DNA of 64,000 nt from Typhlomys cinereus (taxonomy: Eukaryota; Chordata; Mammalia; Rodentia; Platacanthomyidae). The DNA lies in contig JALPQD010000076.1 in assembly GCA_023101885.1 (NCBI GenBank), positions 572,397 through 636,396 of the forward strand, given 5' to 3'. Within the stretch, counting starts at the first letter, position 1, and the number at the start of each line of letters is the position of its first letter. Both the position numbers and the translations under genes were made by a program. Positions 1 to 13,201 of the stretch are shown here, piece by piece. Under the pieces are notes generated by a model. It had not been told where the DNA came from, ran no database searches, and saw only the letters and a list, made by a program, of their open reading frames with translations.

Positions 1-1885
1 GTTTTGAAGTTTTAAGGCTAACACTGAGGTTCCTGATATACTTGAAGTTAATTTTTGTGCCAGTTGAAAGGCCTTGATCAACTTTAATTTTTCTAAAGGT
101 AAGTATTGTATATTTTCACCTAAATATTTCCAGTTGTGCCTTTTGTGCTTGAACTTTCACTAGGAATTAGGTTTATAAGGTCCTAAAGATAGATCATGTT
201 TACTCAGGAGCACTTTAGCCCCTTGCTGTTGAACAACTCTATCATCTTCACACATCGTTCTCATATATTGACATAGTTTTTAGATCGATTCTCATTGGTT
301 TTTTATCCCTATAAAATCCCATTTTAATTACACAGTGCTTCAGTCTTTCAAAATTTACTTTAAATCTTGTAAAATTACTCCTTATCTTTCTTTTCCTCTT
401 TCTTTATTCTCCTTTCCCTCTTTTAATTTTCTGTTGTATAATTTTTACTTTTCTGAGTGAACTAAGGCTTAGCTCCTCTAATTGCATTTTAAAAGTGCCA
501 ATTTTTAAATTTGATTATATTGTTATTGAATTTTTACAGTTGCCTGGATAGGATTAGCATTTTTACATATTATGTTCTATTCACTTAGCAAAGTGATGCT
601 CATTCAAATTTATTCTGTATTGCAATATTCAGCAAGATTTTTTTATAATCTTTTCCCTATAAAGTTTTAAATGGTCTTTAATAAATGTATTTCTGATAAC
701 AAGTGACAAAATTTTATGCATATATGCAATACATAATACCCTTCTATTTTCAAATGTTTTAACCTGGGTTAGAACTTCTACTGAAATATTAGGTAATAAG
801 GATAAGAATGAATGAGAAATTTTATCTGAAAAAGGCTATACATAATAGCTTTTATTCAAAAGTTAAAAATTTCTTAGCTTTAAATATAGGAGAAAAATGC
901 TTAGCTTTGTCAAAGATTATTAATGTGAATGCAAATCACAGCTTGACTGCTTTCTTTGCACTTACTATGCTGAATCTATGACTTGTATGAATGAGTAAAG
1001 CCCCAATAAGTTTTCTATTGTTATAACAATATTGCATTTCTGTTATACATGCTGCTTATTCATGCTGTGTTTCTTTTAAACACCTCCACATTTGCTATTC
1101 GGCCTTTTCAGTGAGATTTTTAAAGACATGTGTTCACAAAAAAATTGCTGTCTATTTCAATATTCACTATCTAAACTTGTTATGAGGGTTACATTCACCT
1201 CATAAAACAGAGTACATAAATATCTTTTGCTATGTTCTTTGAAGAATTTTCATAGACACTTTGTTAGGGGTCACCCCTAAAAATTTCCAAGCTTGTCATT
1301 TGAAAGAGTCAGAGAGAGAGTAGAATACAAACTCATTTTCTTCAAAAGTTATTGGGTTCAGTTTTCAAAAAGTCATTTTTCTGGAGTTAAATCTGGGACT
1401 TTATTTATTAGGTTTCTAAGCACTCATCTATATTTTCAAAACTTTTGTGTAATATCTCATACATTTCCTCATTTTGAAACAGTTCTCCTGAGTCACCCTT
1501 ATTTCCTAAATCTTAGTATTATTTGTGCACATACTGATTGCAATGTCCTTGCTCATTAGGTTCCTATGATAACTTAATTGCTGGACCTTTCTGATAAAAA
1601 TTTGAATATATATTAGTTATTTATTTTTCTAGCAAAATGAGAGCATATTCAGTATCTCTAATCTTCTCCCACAACCCAAGGAACTTAGCATATTTTAACT
1701 TTTCTTCTTTATCTTCCCAGGTCACCTTATTTTCATATAAAGTTTAAGTATTTTTATGACCAATTCATTAGTCTATAAGATTTCTGAAAATATTTTTCTA
1801 CTCCCACTAGTCTCTGGAATTTCACATTAATCCCTCCTGTGCATTTTTCTTTGTTTCTTGTGTGAATGATCATTTGTTAGATTCT
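1..1885. other. Unassigned AT-rich sequence
   Basis: No gene or clear repeat is recognised. The sequence is AT-rich and has only short chance reading frames. An 88-residue frame at 1293-1559 shows no domain and looks like chance. Confidence 0.5.
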
Positions 1886-1889
1886 TTGT

Positions 1890-2207
1890 TTCTGTGTGCA
1901 TGCATTGTGACATATGTGTGTGTTTTCATGAGAATGGGTGTACATGTGTAGGGCAGAGTGTGCACATGAGGTTAATGTCAGAAATTTATTGTTGATTGCT
2001 TTTCCTCCTTTCTGTTTTCAATCAGAGTCTCTAATGAATCTAGAGATTGCCCTTAGGGCTTCTCTGGTTAGCTAGAGCCCTCTGGGAATTTCCCAGCTCA
2101 GCTTTCCAGGAACTTCTGGCATTTTTTTAAACAGATCTAAGGATCTGAACTTTAATATTTGGCTTGTGCCAAGTGCTTTAACCACTGACCATCTCCCTAG
2201 TTCCGTG
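1890..2207 (-). mobile_element. B3-type SINE, reverse
   Basis: A GT-rich stretch (reverse of a CA tail) is followed by the reversed tRNA-like head. The head reads as a degraded form of 'GGATCTGAACTC...CCACTGACCATCTCCCTAG', the reverse of the promoter half of a B2/B3 SINE. Divergence is high, so it is an old copy. Confidence 0.6.
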
Positions 2208-2562
2208 GTTAGTGAGTTCTAATAGTTTTGCATGTCTAAAACTATCTTTATTTTAGGTTCCTTGTTGAATGATGATTTATCTGTGGGCAGAAGGGAGGTT
2301 GAAAGTTTCTGCTTTTCACTTTTGAAAACTATTACTCCACTTTTCTGTGGCTAATATTGCCGAATAGTTGCCCTTCATGGCTAGCTGATTCACATTATTC
2401 GGTATTTAACTATTTACTCTTCTGTTCAGAAGTGAATATGTTTTCACATCTTGTAGGGATTCCAAATGGGTCCTGAATCTCATAACTTCAAGCCTCTTTC
2501 ATCCTGAAAACTATTCTCTAAAGCAATTCTTCAAACAATTCTTTCATTCTGCTCTGCTTCTT
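2208..2562. other. Unassigned sequence
   Basis: Nothing recognisable between the SINE and the pyrimidine tract. Confidence 0.4.
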
Positions 2563-2880
2563 CTATCCACTCCTTCCTTTCTTTCTTATTCTTTCTCTTC
2601 ATCTTAGTCTTCTTCTTGCTCCTCTACTTCTTCTTCTCGCTTTTCTCCATCCTTCTTACTATTTTCTCTTTCTTCCCTTTTCTTCTTTCTCCTCTGGCCT
2701 CTGTTTCTTTTTTCTCTTCTACTTTCTTCTCTTCCTCTGCTTCTCTTCCCTCCTCTTTTTCTCTTCTTCCCTTTCCTATTTCCTCCTTTTCTCATTCTCC
2801 TGTTCTCCCTTTTGCTGCTTCCTCCTTTGCTTCTCTTTGTCCTTTTCCTGTTCTTTATCCTCCTCACTATCATTATCCTG
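2563..2880. repeat. Pyrimidine-rich tract (CTT/TCC)
   Basis: About 300 bp made almost only of C and T on the plus strand, with irregular TTC, TCC and CTT units. Both strands give long low-complexity frames (Ser/Phe/Leu or Arg/Lys/Glu), which are composition artefacts and not proteins. Confidence 0.9.
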
Positions 2881-3147
2881 GATCCTGTTCTTATTCTTAT
2901 ATTCCTAACTTCAGTTTGATCTTTACTGGAGTTTCATACCCAGAGCCAATCACAATTCCAAAAGATATAGTCACAAATAACATAATTCCAAAATCTTGGC
3001 ATCTCAAAAGATAAAAATCTTCAAACCTAACCTTCAGAAATCACAATCGGAAAACATTAACATTCCAAATGTTGAAATCCTAAAAGTTGAAATCCTGAAG
3101 ATAACATTTTCCAGTTTTTAAGGTAATTTAGTCACATGAATGGTTTG

Positions 3148-3252
3148 GGGTGGAATTTAGTCCTGGAGAGGCAGATATAAGAGAGTCAGGAGTTCAAGAA
3201 CAGCCTGAGCTACCTGAGACCTTATTTTTAACAAAATTGAAAAAATAAAATA
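3148..3252 (+). mobile_element. B1-like SINE fragment
   Basis: The stretch 'GAGTTCAAGAACAGCCTGAGCTACC' at about 3190, followed by 'GAGACC' and an A-rich tail, matches the 3' half of a B1 or B4 element. The 5' half is degraded. Confidence 0.6.
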
Positions 3253-4645
3253 ATAGCACAGTATAATATTAGGCTATCTAGAAAACCAGTATAAGAGCAA
3301 GAGATTGTTTCAGAAGTAGGACAAAAGCAAGAACTTGTTCAAAAATGTGGCATTTATTTCCACTGGCATTTCTTCAGGCTAGTGAATTTATAGGAGTTTT
3401 TACATTTGCTGATGAAGACCATGAAATTACTGACTGGTAAGAAAGACCATCATAAGCAAGACAGAAGAAGACACACAAACCACAGTTAAATGACAGTGCA
3501 AAAACCACAATAGAACCAAAATAGATTGTGCAGCCAAAGCTGTTGAACCAAATCTTTGATATATCTATAAGTATGGCCTACAGAGTGGAGTAACAGCAGG
3601 AAATGTTCAATGTCAGAGGAGAAAGTGAGACTATGGCAGACAATTCCTAACAGAGCAGCTCACATAAAGTGAATGTGAATGACTTTCTAAGCTGACCCTG
3701 GCCTGAAAAGGAAAACAAAGCAGACTGGTTGAATGACAAGACATCAAAATTAAGTTAATGGTCATGAAAACCTGTTAGTTCTTACATATCAACTGTCTGT
3801 AAATGCCCAGACCAACTCTGTAATCCACTATCATACGTGAAATTCACTCTTAGCGTTTTTTATTTTCATTATTTTAAATGACTGGATTTTTACTGTTTTC
3901 GTCAGTAGGCTGATGTCATGATTAGATTTTGCCTGAACCCAGGTGTCCATAGACGCATACAGATGGAAGGATGAGTGGGAGTGGTAGGGAACGGTGAAGG
4001 GAGAGTTTGGGAGAGAGAGGTGAGGGAGGAAAGCTGGATGAATACTCAATAGAATGAAATCTGACTTCATTATATCAGGTCTAGATAAATGTCCTCCAAG
4101 TCACAACATACTATTGGGCAGTCTTTTCATTAGAAATCCTGGCTTACTTCTCAGGCAAGAATTAAATACTGTTTTTAATAATACCACGAGAGCTTATCAT
4201 CATTCTTACATTATGAGTTTATCTTTTTCAAATATCTTCATTTTGGTTGTTTAGCTTGATCAGTTGCAAAACAATTGTAATAGTAATATCCACATCAAGG
4301 TTATGGTGATGATTAAAAGATTACACATTTAAAAAGCATGCACAATAATGTCTGTCTAATAATAAATGCTTTAAAATCATTACTTAGAGAACACAGGTGA
4401 ACATAATCATTTTGATGCTAGTATGAACAAATTCCTGACAAGAAGTAGCTTTTATTAGATTTAGAGAAAAAAATTTTTTAACTTTATCACTTCAAAGGAA
4501 AACTTAAAAATAAGAGTACACTTCACAACATTGTATAAGAATTAAATTCCCAAATCATAAACAGCAATTCAAGATTACAGAACATCCCACAACACACAAA
4601 GATAGAAATAAAGACATCCTACACCATTTAAAAACCCAAATAAAT
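3253..4645. other. Unassigned sequence
   Basis: No gene or repeat recognised. The short frames here lack domains. Confidence 0.4.
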
Positions 4646-4649
4646 CCAT

Positions 4650-5060
4650 AATTCCCAGCTATGAGGACCACAGTACCACATAAATCTCCCACCAGTAGAC
4701 AACACTCGTCAGCTAAGTATGTGTGATACAGAAACAATTTAAGGGAAGAAAGATTATTTGACACATGGTTTGAAGAATGCAGCCCATAACTGGGGAAGAA
4801 AAGAAGGTGGCTGGCTTCATAGTGGCCGGAGCATGGGACTGGCTGCTTGCGCACATTTCAGTGGACAGGAGGCAAGAGAGAAGTAGAGAGGCAGGGATGG
4901 GTTTATAAACCTAAAGTCACAGGGTGAGTGACCCATTTTTCACCAGTTAGGCCCCAGCACTTGAAGGTTCTATAATTTCTCAAAATGATGCTCCCAGCTG
5001 GGAACCAAATGTTGATGTACATGAACATGTAGTGGGACACTTTGTATTCAAACCATAACA
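4650..5060 (-). mobile_element. MaLR-type solo LTR (MLT1/ORR1-like), reverse
   Basis: The right end ('CTGGGAACCAAATGTTGATG' then 'TTCAAACCATAACA') is the reverse complement of the typical MaLR start 'TGTnATGGTTTGAA'. 'GTGACCCATTTTTCACC' and 'AGGCCCCAGCACTTGAAGG' are also in family order. No internal retroviral sequence is adjacent, so it is a solo LTR. The left boundary is approximate. Confidence 0.6.
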
Positions 5061-7400
5061 AATAGCAATAATAATTATAAATAAAACACTGTTACTATTT
5101 CATTATCTCAACTTCCTTTCTCAGCAATTTTCCAGCCCAACCCTTGTCTTGCTAAGTTCCTTCTTTTGCCTGTGTCTTTAGTCTTACACATCATCAGATC
5201 TGAAAAGTTTTACCAGAAACCTTAAGTCCATCCCAGCTGAAATGTTGACTCTTAAACAACCAACTCCTTTAAAGTCACAGCCATGCTTCTCAGAATCAGC
5301 CTTCTTATGTGGACATGTGTGTTTGCAAGTGCTTGTACACACTGCTGTGTGGAATCATAGGCATGCTTGAACTTAACACCAACCTTATTTCACAAAAAAG
5401 TAGAATGGCAGAATTATATTGAGACATTGTCTTTACCTGTGAATATAAAGTACCAAGAATCAAACAGCAGAATGCAACCAACTTAGGAAAAGAGCCAATC
5501 CCTGCAGCTTTGGTTCAATGCAGGCATGGGGATCTAAGTATAAGATCTAAGGCTGACTTCACACACTCTATTTTGGGATTAAACAAAGTATTCACTTAAA
5601 AGATTAAATAAAGAGCCTGAAGACTGCTGGTTTTTCATGGATATATGAACAGATGACCACTTGAAAACACTAGACTGCGTTTTTACCTGAAGAACAGTTC
5701 TGTGCATGTCTGAAGCCTGTTTGGTATGTGTATGTTGTAAAAATTAAATGTCAGTAGGTTTTACATATAGATCATTGAGGAATAAGTGAGCATATTATTG
5801 AACAATTCCAGACTGCCATCTAATCACTATCTCATGTGAATGTTGAACAATAATAAGAGGATAGATTAAAGTAAAGAAATATCTGTATTTCTTCTCTTTT
5901 CTATTTTATTACAAGATATTATATTAAGTAAACACAAAATATTTTCCGTAAAGTGTTAGAAGGAACACAGAACGCATGGATGACTGCAACAAGCGTGACC
6001 AACACAAGATGACAGTTACTATATTCTGCAGCCAAGTTCAACTTCATTATTCTCAACATGTGAGCTTTGTGGAAGAAAATGTCCCTGGATTCATATGAAG
6101 GACAAAAAATAGTGCTTCAAATGGCTTCCAGAACAATGGCCAGAGGTAATTTATTATCTTTAATTTTGATCACTTGCACATGATCTATTTCATCAGTAGC
6201 ATCCTTAACTGGATTAACCTACCTTTCAGTATCTAATGTCCTTAGAGCTTCTATTTAATCAGTTAAGGTGTCAGGTATCTCTAAGTCTTATGATGAACAA
6301 TGACACGCAATATGTTCAGTGCAGCGTTAAAGTCTTTTTGAAAGCTATGACGAGGTGCTGCACACTGACACAATGAACTTGACACCACATAAAATAAATG
6401 TTATGATCTGTATTTTCTGTTCTGTTGTATGCAAATCTGCAGGTTCTGTCCCAAGAGAAGATGTCATGGTGGTTAACTGAGACGTCAAAACAGGTAACAC
6501 TTCCTTCCTTTGCACTCACAGTAGGCAGATGTCGTGATTAGTCCTGAACTCCAATGGGAAAAGCCAAAGGACACAGAGTCAGTGAGGTGGAAATAGAGAC
6601 AGACCCAAAGGAAGATGTGAAGAGGCAGTGCCTGTGTGGGATGAGTTGGACTAGCTCCAAAGACTACTGGCAGGACGTGAGTCCAAAGAAGTCTGGCTGT
6701 GTTCTGTCTCCTGTGTCTGGATTCCTATTATTTGGAAAGAAGACATAAATGGTGGAGTTTACACTACTATAGTAATAGTTAAGTGTCCTAACTATTTTGT
6801 TTTAATGAAAATCATCAGCATTACTTAATTGGGAGTATAAGATCTGGGTCATGAGGTCTTTAGAAGGAAGATAGTTAAACTTAAAGTTCTATATTATGTT
6901 TTCATTTGACTCTTAATGAAAAACCTATATCTCCTAATGAAACATAGATGCATTACCTGTATATGTATGGGAATGTATGTATAGTCAACATATATATGTA
7001 TATATGCATTGAATAGGAGAGAAAGATGACCCAGCAAAGTTGAAGATGGGCATTTTCTAAATTGAAGTATTTTCAGAATTAGAATACATTAAGCCTCAAA
7101 ACTTATCAAATTTTAAAAAATTATGTTATATAAGGTATGATACAAAGTGTAATTTGAATTTTGTAAAAAAGAAATTACTGTATTGTTAGAACTTTATTTA
7201 ACTCCATAATAAATATATCATGAAATTATATGTATGTTATCTGTTGTCACTAATTATTTAAAAAGAGGTGTATTTAAATTTATGTAATAAGGGAAAATGC
7301 AAAAATTAAAGGTTATACACTTGATCGTTAGGCACAATACTCAGTCATTCATTTCAGTAAAAAACACAGTGCACAATAATTTCAGGTGAGTATTTATTTA
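5061..7400. other. Unassigned sequence
   Basis: No gene recognised. There is a short TATATG-rich patch at about 6960-7010. Frames of 60-70 residues look like chance. Confidence 0.4.
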
Positions 7401-7407
7401 TCATAAT

Positions 7408-7518
7408 GTTTTTGTTTTGAGACAGCACCTTCCTGTGTAGTCCAGCTGGGCTATACTTTCTTGCCTCAAACTCATGAGTGTTGGGATTATTTGTCTGTAC
7501 CACCACCATAATGATTTT
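7408..7518 (-). mobile_element. B1 SINE, reverse
   Basis: 'TTTTGAGACAGCACCTTCCT', then 'GTGTTGGGATTA' and 'CCACCACCATAATG' follow the order of a reversed B1 (7SL-derived) element. It is diverged and slightly shortened. Confidence 0.8.
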
Positions 7519-8865
7519 TTTAAGAATACTAAAACAGTGAAAGATTCAATCATTAGGAACAGAATTTTCAAAAACCCAAGAAAGTAGAAAAGATTTAGAT
7601 AGACCATCAATTTCCTATCAGTTTGCTTGTCTCTAACTTGTATTTTTCACTTGCACATGTGAAGAACTTCTTCATGACAAATATCTACATGCCATGAAAT
7701 AGATTGTTTCAATCTAACTTGAAGTTACCTTGGACCCCTTCATACACTTAAAATTGTGAATGCTACACACACGTCATTTCTACATGATTATACACAACAT
7801 CGGCACTGATCACTCAGACATCACAGAATCCCCAACTATGAGAGTCCCTAACCATTGCATCAACCATCATACAGTCAGTACCACAGTATCTCCAACTGTC
7901 ACAGAGCCATCTAAACATATTAAAAATATTCTAAAGTAAGAGAGTACATGTACAGATGACTTCTTGATACTATTTTCTAAATAATGCCCTGACTATTCAC
8001 ATCACAGTTGTATCATATGGAGTTTAGTGTGACTTTTCCTGAGGCAACATCAATACAGGTCTATTGAACCCATATAGGACATTGACAACAAACCAAAGAA
8101 ACAATTTTATCCAAGTCTAGCCTGGTGGACCAGTGAGTTTATTAGGGTATCTTACAGAAGTGTGGGTGAGGGGTTACAAGAGCATGGGTTGCTCAAAAGC
8201 AGATGAGTCACCAAAAATCACACCCCAGGATGAGTGAAAGTTGAGTCCCTGAGGCTTCCTAACCAACTTTTGTGACCTCTGCAGTCTCTTCTCCCAAGGA
8301 ATTGTTATTTCTTTATAAATCTGAGGAGAAGATTTGCAAATGAGCTTCCTGTGCCTGGTAAGATTTCATAAACTTCCTGAAAGCTGTAAGTTTCTTGAGT
8401 TTCCTGAGTCTTAAAAGCCTCCCTGCAGGAAAAAAAAAATACTCCTAACAATACTTCTAACAAAGTAGATGTACAACAGAAGTTGTAAGTAAGTTAAGAT
8501 GAAAAGATATAGTCAATGTTCTGCGTCATTTTAGGAACTTGGGCATTCGTGCAATTCAGTATTGGCAAGGTATCTGGAAATGATTCTTCATAGATACTAA
8601 AGGCTAAGAAATCCCCAAAGCCAATATTCCACATGGCCTGAAGAGAAGGCATTGCTGAGAAGTAATTTCCCTGAGTGAAATTAAGATTGTCCACATATTT
8701 TGAGAGTATTAGAACTGCTTATATAGCACTGCCTGTAAGTCTAAACCATCCAGAGCAAAATAATCTTTCTCAATGAAACTCCAATCCACATGATAATATT
8801 TTTAAGAGAAAAAAGTATGTCAATAATATAAGAAATTGTCTAATCATTGGTTATCAATTGTACTT
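7519..8865. other. Unassigned; possible old dispersed repeat at 8110-8440
   Basis: Mostly unrecognised. The stretch around 8160-8270 ('TACAAGAGCATGGGTTGCTC', 'AAGCAGATGAGTCACC') reminds me of a rodent medium-reiterated repeat, but I cannot name it with confidence. No gene is seen. Confidence 0.3.
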
Positions 8866-8882
8866 AGAAAATTACAAGCTGA

Positions 8883-9186
8883 GGGCTGGAGAGGTGGCTC
8901 AGGGGTTGAGCCTCCGCCTTGCAGGCGGAAGGTCCCGAGTTCGGATCCCAGATCCCACGTATAGACGCCAGGCAGAAGCGGGGGCAGCCTGCGCTTCTGG
9001 TCCTGGTAGGGCGGAGCCTGTGAATCCCAGGGCAGAAGGAGGTGGAGGCGTCCATGGTGGTTCGCGAATTCGTCCGTGGTTCTACACATACACAGACACA
9101 AACACACAGACACACACACGCGCGCGCACACATACACACGGTTGAATAAATAATAATAATAATAATAAAAAAATTTAAAAAAAAAA
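8883..9186 (+). mobile_element. B2-superfamily lineage-specific SINE (DIP-like), young copy
   Basis: The tRNA-like head has an A-box-like TGGCTCAGGGG at 8895-8905 and a B-box-like GAGTTCGGATC at 8937-8947. A non-B2 body follows (GGCGGAGCCTGTGAATCCC at about 9010), then a CA/CG dinucleotide stretch, TTGAATAAAT and an AAT/A-rich tail. It lies between perfect 17-bp target-site duplications of AGAAAATTACAAGCTGA (8866-8882 and 9187-9203). The clean duplication and intact head mark a recent insertion by L1-type machinery. About eight relatives lie in this window. Confidence 0.92.
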
Positions 9187-9232
9187 AGAAAATTACAAGC
9201 TGAAAATATTTAACATGCATGCACTTTTTCTT

Positions 9233-9965
9233 TTTTTATTTTAAGAGTTCTCATTTTATGCAATCAAATGATTGCATAATGGTCATCCTGGTCTCCTCTC
9301 TGCTCTCTCTCAATCTTCCTTTCTTCTACTTCACTCCTCCTTTCCTCTCCCTACTTCCCCTCCTTTCAACAATCCATTTCTCTCCTTCCCATCCTCATGC
9401 CTGTCTGCTTGTGTGGGTGAGAGTTGTCTGCTTTAGTAAGGGCTCAGCTTCTCTGGAAGTTTTAGTGGCCCTTCCTTGGGTAGACCCCCCAGTAGGGATG
9501 CCCGCTTTTACCTGTCTAGCCCTTCCTTGCCGCTAAGTTTCCCATTGTGCATAGTTATTAATCCTGAGTTCCTCACTGGTCCCTGGGAAGAATGTTGATA
9601 CGTCTGCCATTGTGTGGGTCTAGTGAGAGTAGGTCTCATTGCAGTAAGATCCTGTGTGTGTCTGGCATGAACTGGCTGGCAGTGAAAGTCTTCACCTTCA
9701 GGCTCTTACAATCTTACTGCCCTCTCTTCAGCAAAATTCTCTGAGCTTTAGGATGGGAGGGGATTTGGTTGAACTGATATGGGTTGAACGTTTTACAGTC
9801 ATTGACACCCTGCACTCTGGCTCATTGTTGCCTATTTCATTGCGTTTCCACTGCAATATGTTGTGTCTTGTGTGGTGGTTGAGATCTTTTCTCATCTAAA
9901 GATATAGTAAGAGGTGTTTAGATGGTAGTTTTCTATCAGGTGTTTTTGGTTAGTATTGAGTGTAA
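9233..9965 (-). mobile_element. L1 3' UTR fragment, 5'-truncated, reverse
   Basis: It begins with a T-rich stretch (reverse of the poly(A) tail) and contains a pyrimidine tract. It shares 'GGCTCTTACAATCTTACTGC' and 'CTGAGCTTTAGGATGGG' with the 3' UTR of the large L1 at 21.7-22.8 kb. Perfect 12-bp duplications GCACTTTTTCTT at 9221-9232 and 9966-9977 define the insertion. It carries no ORF2. Confidence 0.9.
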
Positions 9966-9977
9966 GCACTTTTTCTT

Positions 9978-12900
9978 AATTGAAGTATAATGTTTGTATA
10001 TAAAGGTAATTTTTAAAAATCATTTCAAATGAGTGGTACAAGTATAAAGACAAATAAAACCAGCCTCTTCTGTCACTACTATCTTCCCTGACAGCTCTAC
10101 TTGAGAGGTAAAAGGAATGATATTAATTTAGATGGTTCAGGTTGCCTCGGGCACTTAAATTAATGCATCCATCCCCTTTGTACATTTGTTTATCTTATAT
10201 CTAAGACCACTCTGTTTAAAGAGAAAATGGCCACAATCGGTTTCCTTTTATCTTGTAAGGCAGAAAAAAAGATGACATGTAAAACCCTAGCCTGGAAACG
10301 CACCAGAGTGAAGCAAGGATTGCTGCCTTCCTGGTCGGCATGGAGAAGCATGCAGATAGTGAGGTGCAAGCTGACACTCCCCTCAACACTGCAAATTCTT
10401 CAGCAAGTGCACTCTTAATCATTTCGTGACAGAAATTTTCAAAAAGTTTTTTTTCAGAAAAGATGTGAGCAAATCCGTGTGAATGATGTGCTGATGAAAA
10501 GGTGAATTTATGCCTTCTTTCCATCTCTGTCTCCCATCAATTGCACTTCTACAAACAAAACTACCTGTGAGTAGGCACCTTAACAATAGCAGAAAGGAAC
10601 AGTTTAGGCTTACGTGTAGTAATCTGACACTGGAGAACCTTCTCACCCTGTAAGAGACAAATAATGACTGTGACTGACATTCTAATGCTATTCTGTACAG
10701 AAAATTTTTTTTCTAAAAGTGAGGAACTCTGAACAAACTGTGAACTTTAGTTTTTGGTGATGGATAGGTATCATGACACATTGTTAATAACAGAGGAAGC
10801 TAAATGTGGGGAAAATGGGAATTCTATACCCTCCACAGTCTTCCTGAATCATTTCTAAGATGTATATTAAAAGTGTTTTCTCTCACTAACTGCATTATTT
10901 CAACCAAGATAAAATATTTTAGTATGTTGGAATTAATCTGAAGCTTTTAATGTCATCTCATGAATTATGTAATAAAGCCACACTCGGTACAAAATATCTT
11001 GCGTAGTTGACATATAAAGTAACATATTCTCCTATACTTATTTTCTTAGAACTAAAGAAACATCTAGATAAGTGTTAATTAATGTAATTAACCAAAACTA
11101 CAAAACACTATGAGGTGTTAACATAATGGGTGTTTGGAATTTTATGAGATACTTTCTCTAAGAGGCTCAGTGGAAAAAAGCCATTCAGAATAATATTCCA
11201 CTGTGTCTAATCATTGCCAAAGAGGGTGGAAAGTCATCTCATTAAGGTAAAGGAGACCCCATGTCTGTGAAAGCACACTGGCTTTTGTGACCATGCTTTG
11301 CAGGTCTCTACCTCCTACTGACCAAACGATCACAGGAATCCAAAGTGACAGAGCATTTACCAGTCTCTCGTCTGTGACTCATTTACAATATGAGTCATTT
11401 CCCAGACCTTTCTCTAAGTAGATTAATTAGTATCTACAACTACAGCTATGGATAAGGAAGAGATAAATAGAAATCATGGTAGGGAAATGTCCCACTCTAA
11501 AAGTCAGCGAAAATAAAATAACTGCAATTTTCTTCTTTTTCTAAAGAGAAAATGTTTTCTGTGTAATCTGATGGTGTGGCATGTGCTTGTGTCTTGCATG
11601 CATGCATGTCTGTATGTTAAAAGCAGAATACAGCATGGAAAAGTCAAATTTGTTGAGAAAGCTATTACTGAAATGGATAAATGAAGGGACCTAACAATTT
11701 AGGTTCTTACCCTGAGAGTCTATCTTTCCTTGTGGATGCTTTCATTTCTTAGAGCTTTCAGTAGGGGCCAGTATTGTTCTATATCTTCCTTGTGCTTAGA
11801 CTTGTAAAAAGTGGCTTTAAAGAATTCTTCAGAAAGCCAAATTTGTACTTATTACACACACCATTAACATGAAAGGGCTCTTTGTCCCTTAAGGTCAGGT
11901 CTGTGATATAAGTGTGGACTCATGTTGACATTCTTCTACGTACCGCACACCTGGGAGAGATTTACCCTCAGGCTTCCTGGGCAGTGGAAAGGGCTGCTTT
12001 GAAAATCCTAGCTCGGATGCCACAGATGAGTGCAGCCCATCCTCATCTTTTCCACCTGTTTGCCTGGGAGCGAATGCGAGACAACCCTCTACACTCAGTG
12101 ATTTCTAGGGTACAGACTGATTACAATGTTTGTGGAAGATTGTGAAAGCTGAAATGTACCATGTTGGGTTTCCCGACTGAAAGAAGGAGTCAGAATGTCA
12201 AGATCCTCCAGGGGTGTGAGGAGAAGCTTCAAACACCAAGGAGGGACTCGTTCGGTGAAACACCTGGAGAAACCGGCCCAAGATTCTACCTGTCATAAAT
12301 AGCTATCAAGCAGTTCCAAATGACACAGAGAAGCCCCTTTGAGAAGAGTGCTTTTCCCCAGTCTTCGGTTGTGCAAAGGAGAATTTGTCACGAATGACCA
12401 ATGAGAAGATCTGTTTCTCCAAAGCAGAGACTGTCTTCAAGTGACCACCCACTGGGTCTCTCTCCACCTATCACTGTGACCATAGGTGGTATTGGAAAGA
12501 CCAGAACATCAAGCAGTTTTTGAAGGGGAGGAAAGGAAAGAAACAAATGATCTCCAATCAGGTAGAATTGCCTGGAATGTTCTTGCCCCAACCATACTTC
12601 TCAGGTGGGGCAGAGTGGGGGAGGAAGTAGAAAGGTACAGAGCTTGGATGACCGCTAGGTTCCAAACCTTATACAGCCTCTCTCAGTGGCTTCTTGACAA
12701 GCCTATGTTTCTGTCACTATGAGGTACAAGCAGATACCCCAAGTCTCTGCCTGCACCAAAGACCTCGCTTTTTCCTGCCACCCTCTGACTTGTTTCTATC
12801 TTGGGTGGTCACAGACAGTTCTACAGGGTCAGAGGGGGATTCTACATGCTAGGTTGGAACATTTAAGTCATCACTCCACACAGTGAGGATTTCACAACAT

Positions 12901-13190
12901 GCAGCTGTCCCTTGAGAAAGTACAGACCCCACACGATACCCTTATTAAGACAGTCATTGATGAGGATATGTTGTGCCGCACTGGGGTGGGGGCATCTGGG
13001 ATGACCTTCACTGCAAGGTCCACAGCCGTATTGGCTCCTTCAGAAGGATGAGTTGTGAAATAAACCTGACGCACAGCCTCCTTTAGCGTTTGGGGACATA
13101 TTTTGTTTGAAGTTGTTGGCAGGTATATGTTCTCTTATGTAAGGTTGTTATACAGTAATACATACTGGTGAATCTTGGCTCTTAGTACAT
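9978..13190. other. Unassigned, locally GC-richer (11.9-13.1 kb)
   Basis: No gene or repeat recognised. The part at 11.9-13.1 kb is less AT-rich than its surroundings, with scattered CpGs and few repeats. Several 60-78-residue frames show no domain and overlap on both strands. Confidence 0.4.
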
Positions 13191-13201
13191 GCTTCAGATC
13201 T

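Noticed and set aside
8850..9200. tRNA gene
   Set aside because: The A- and B-box-like motifs belong to the SINE head; no full cloverleaf with acceptor stem, and a non-tRNA body follows.
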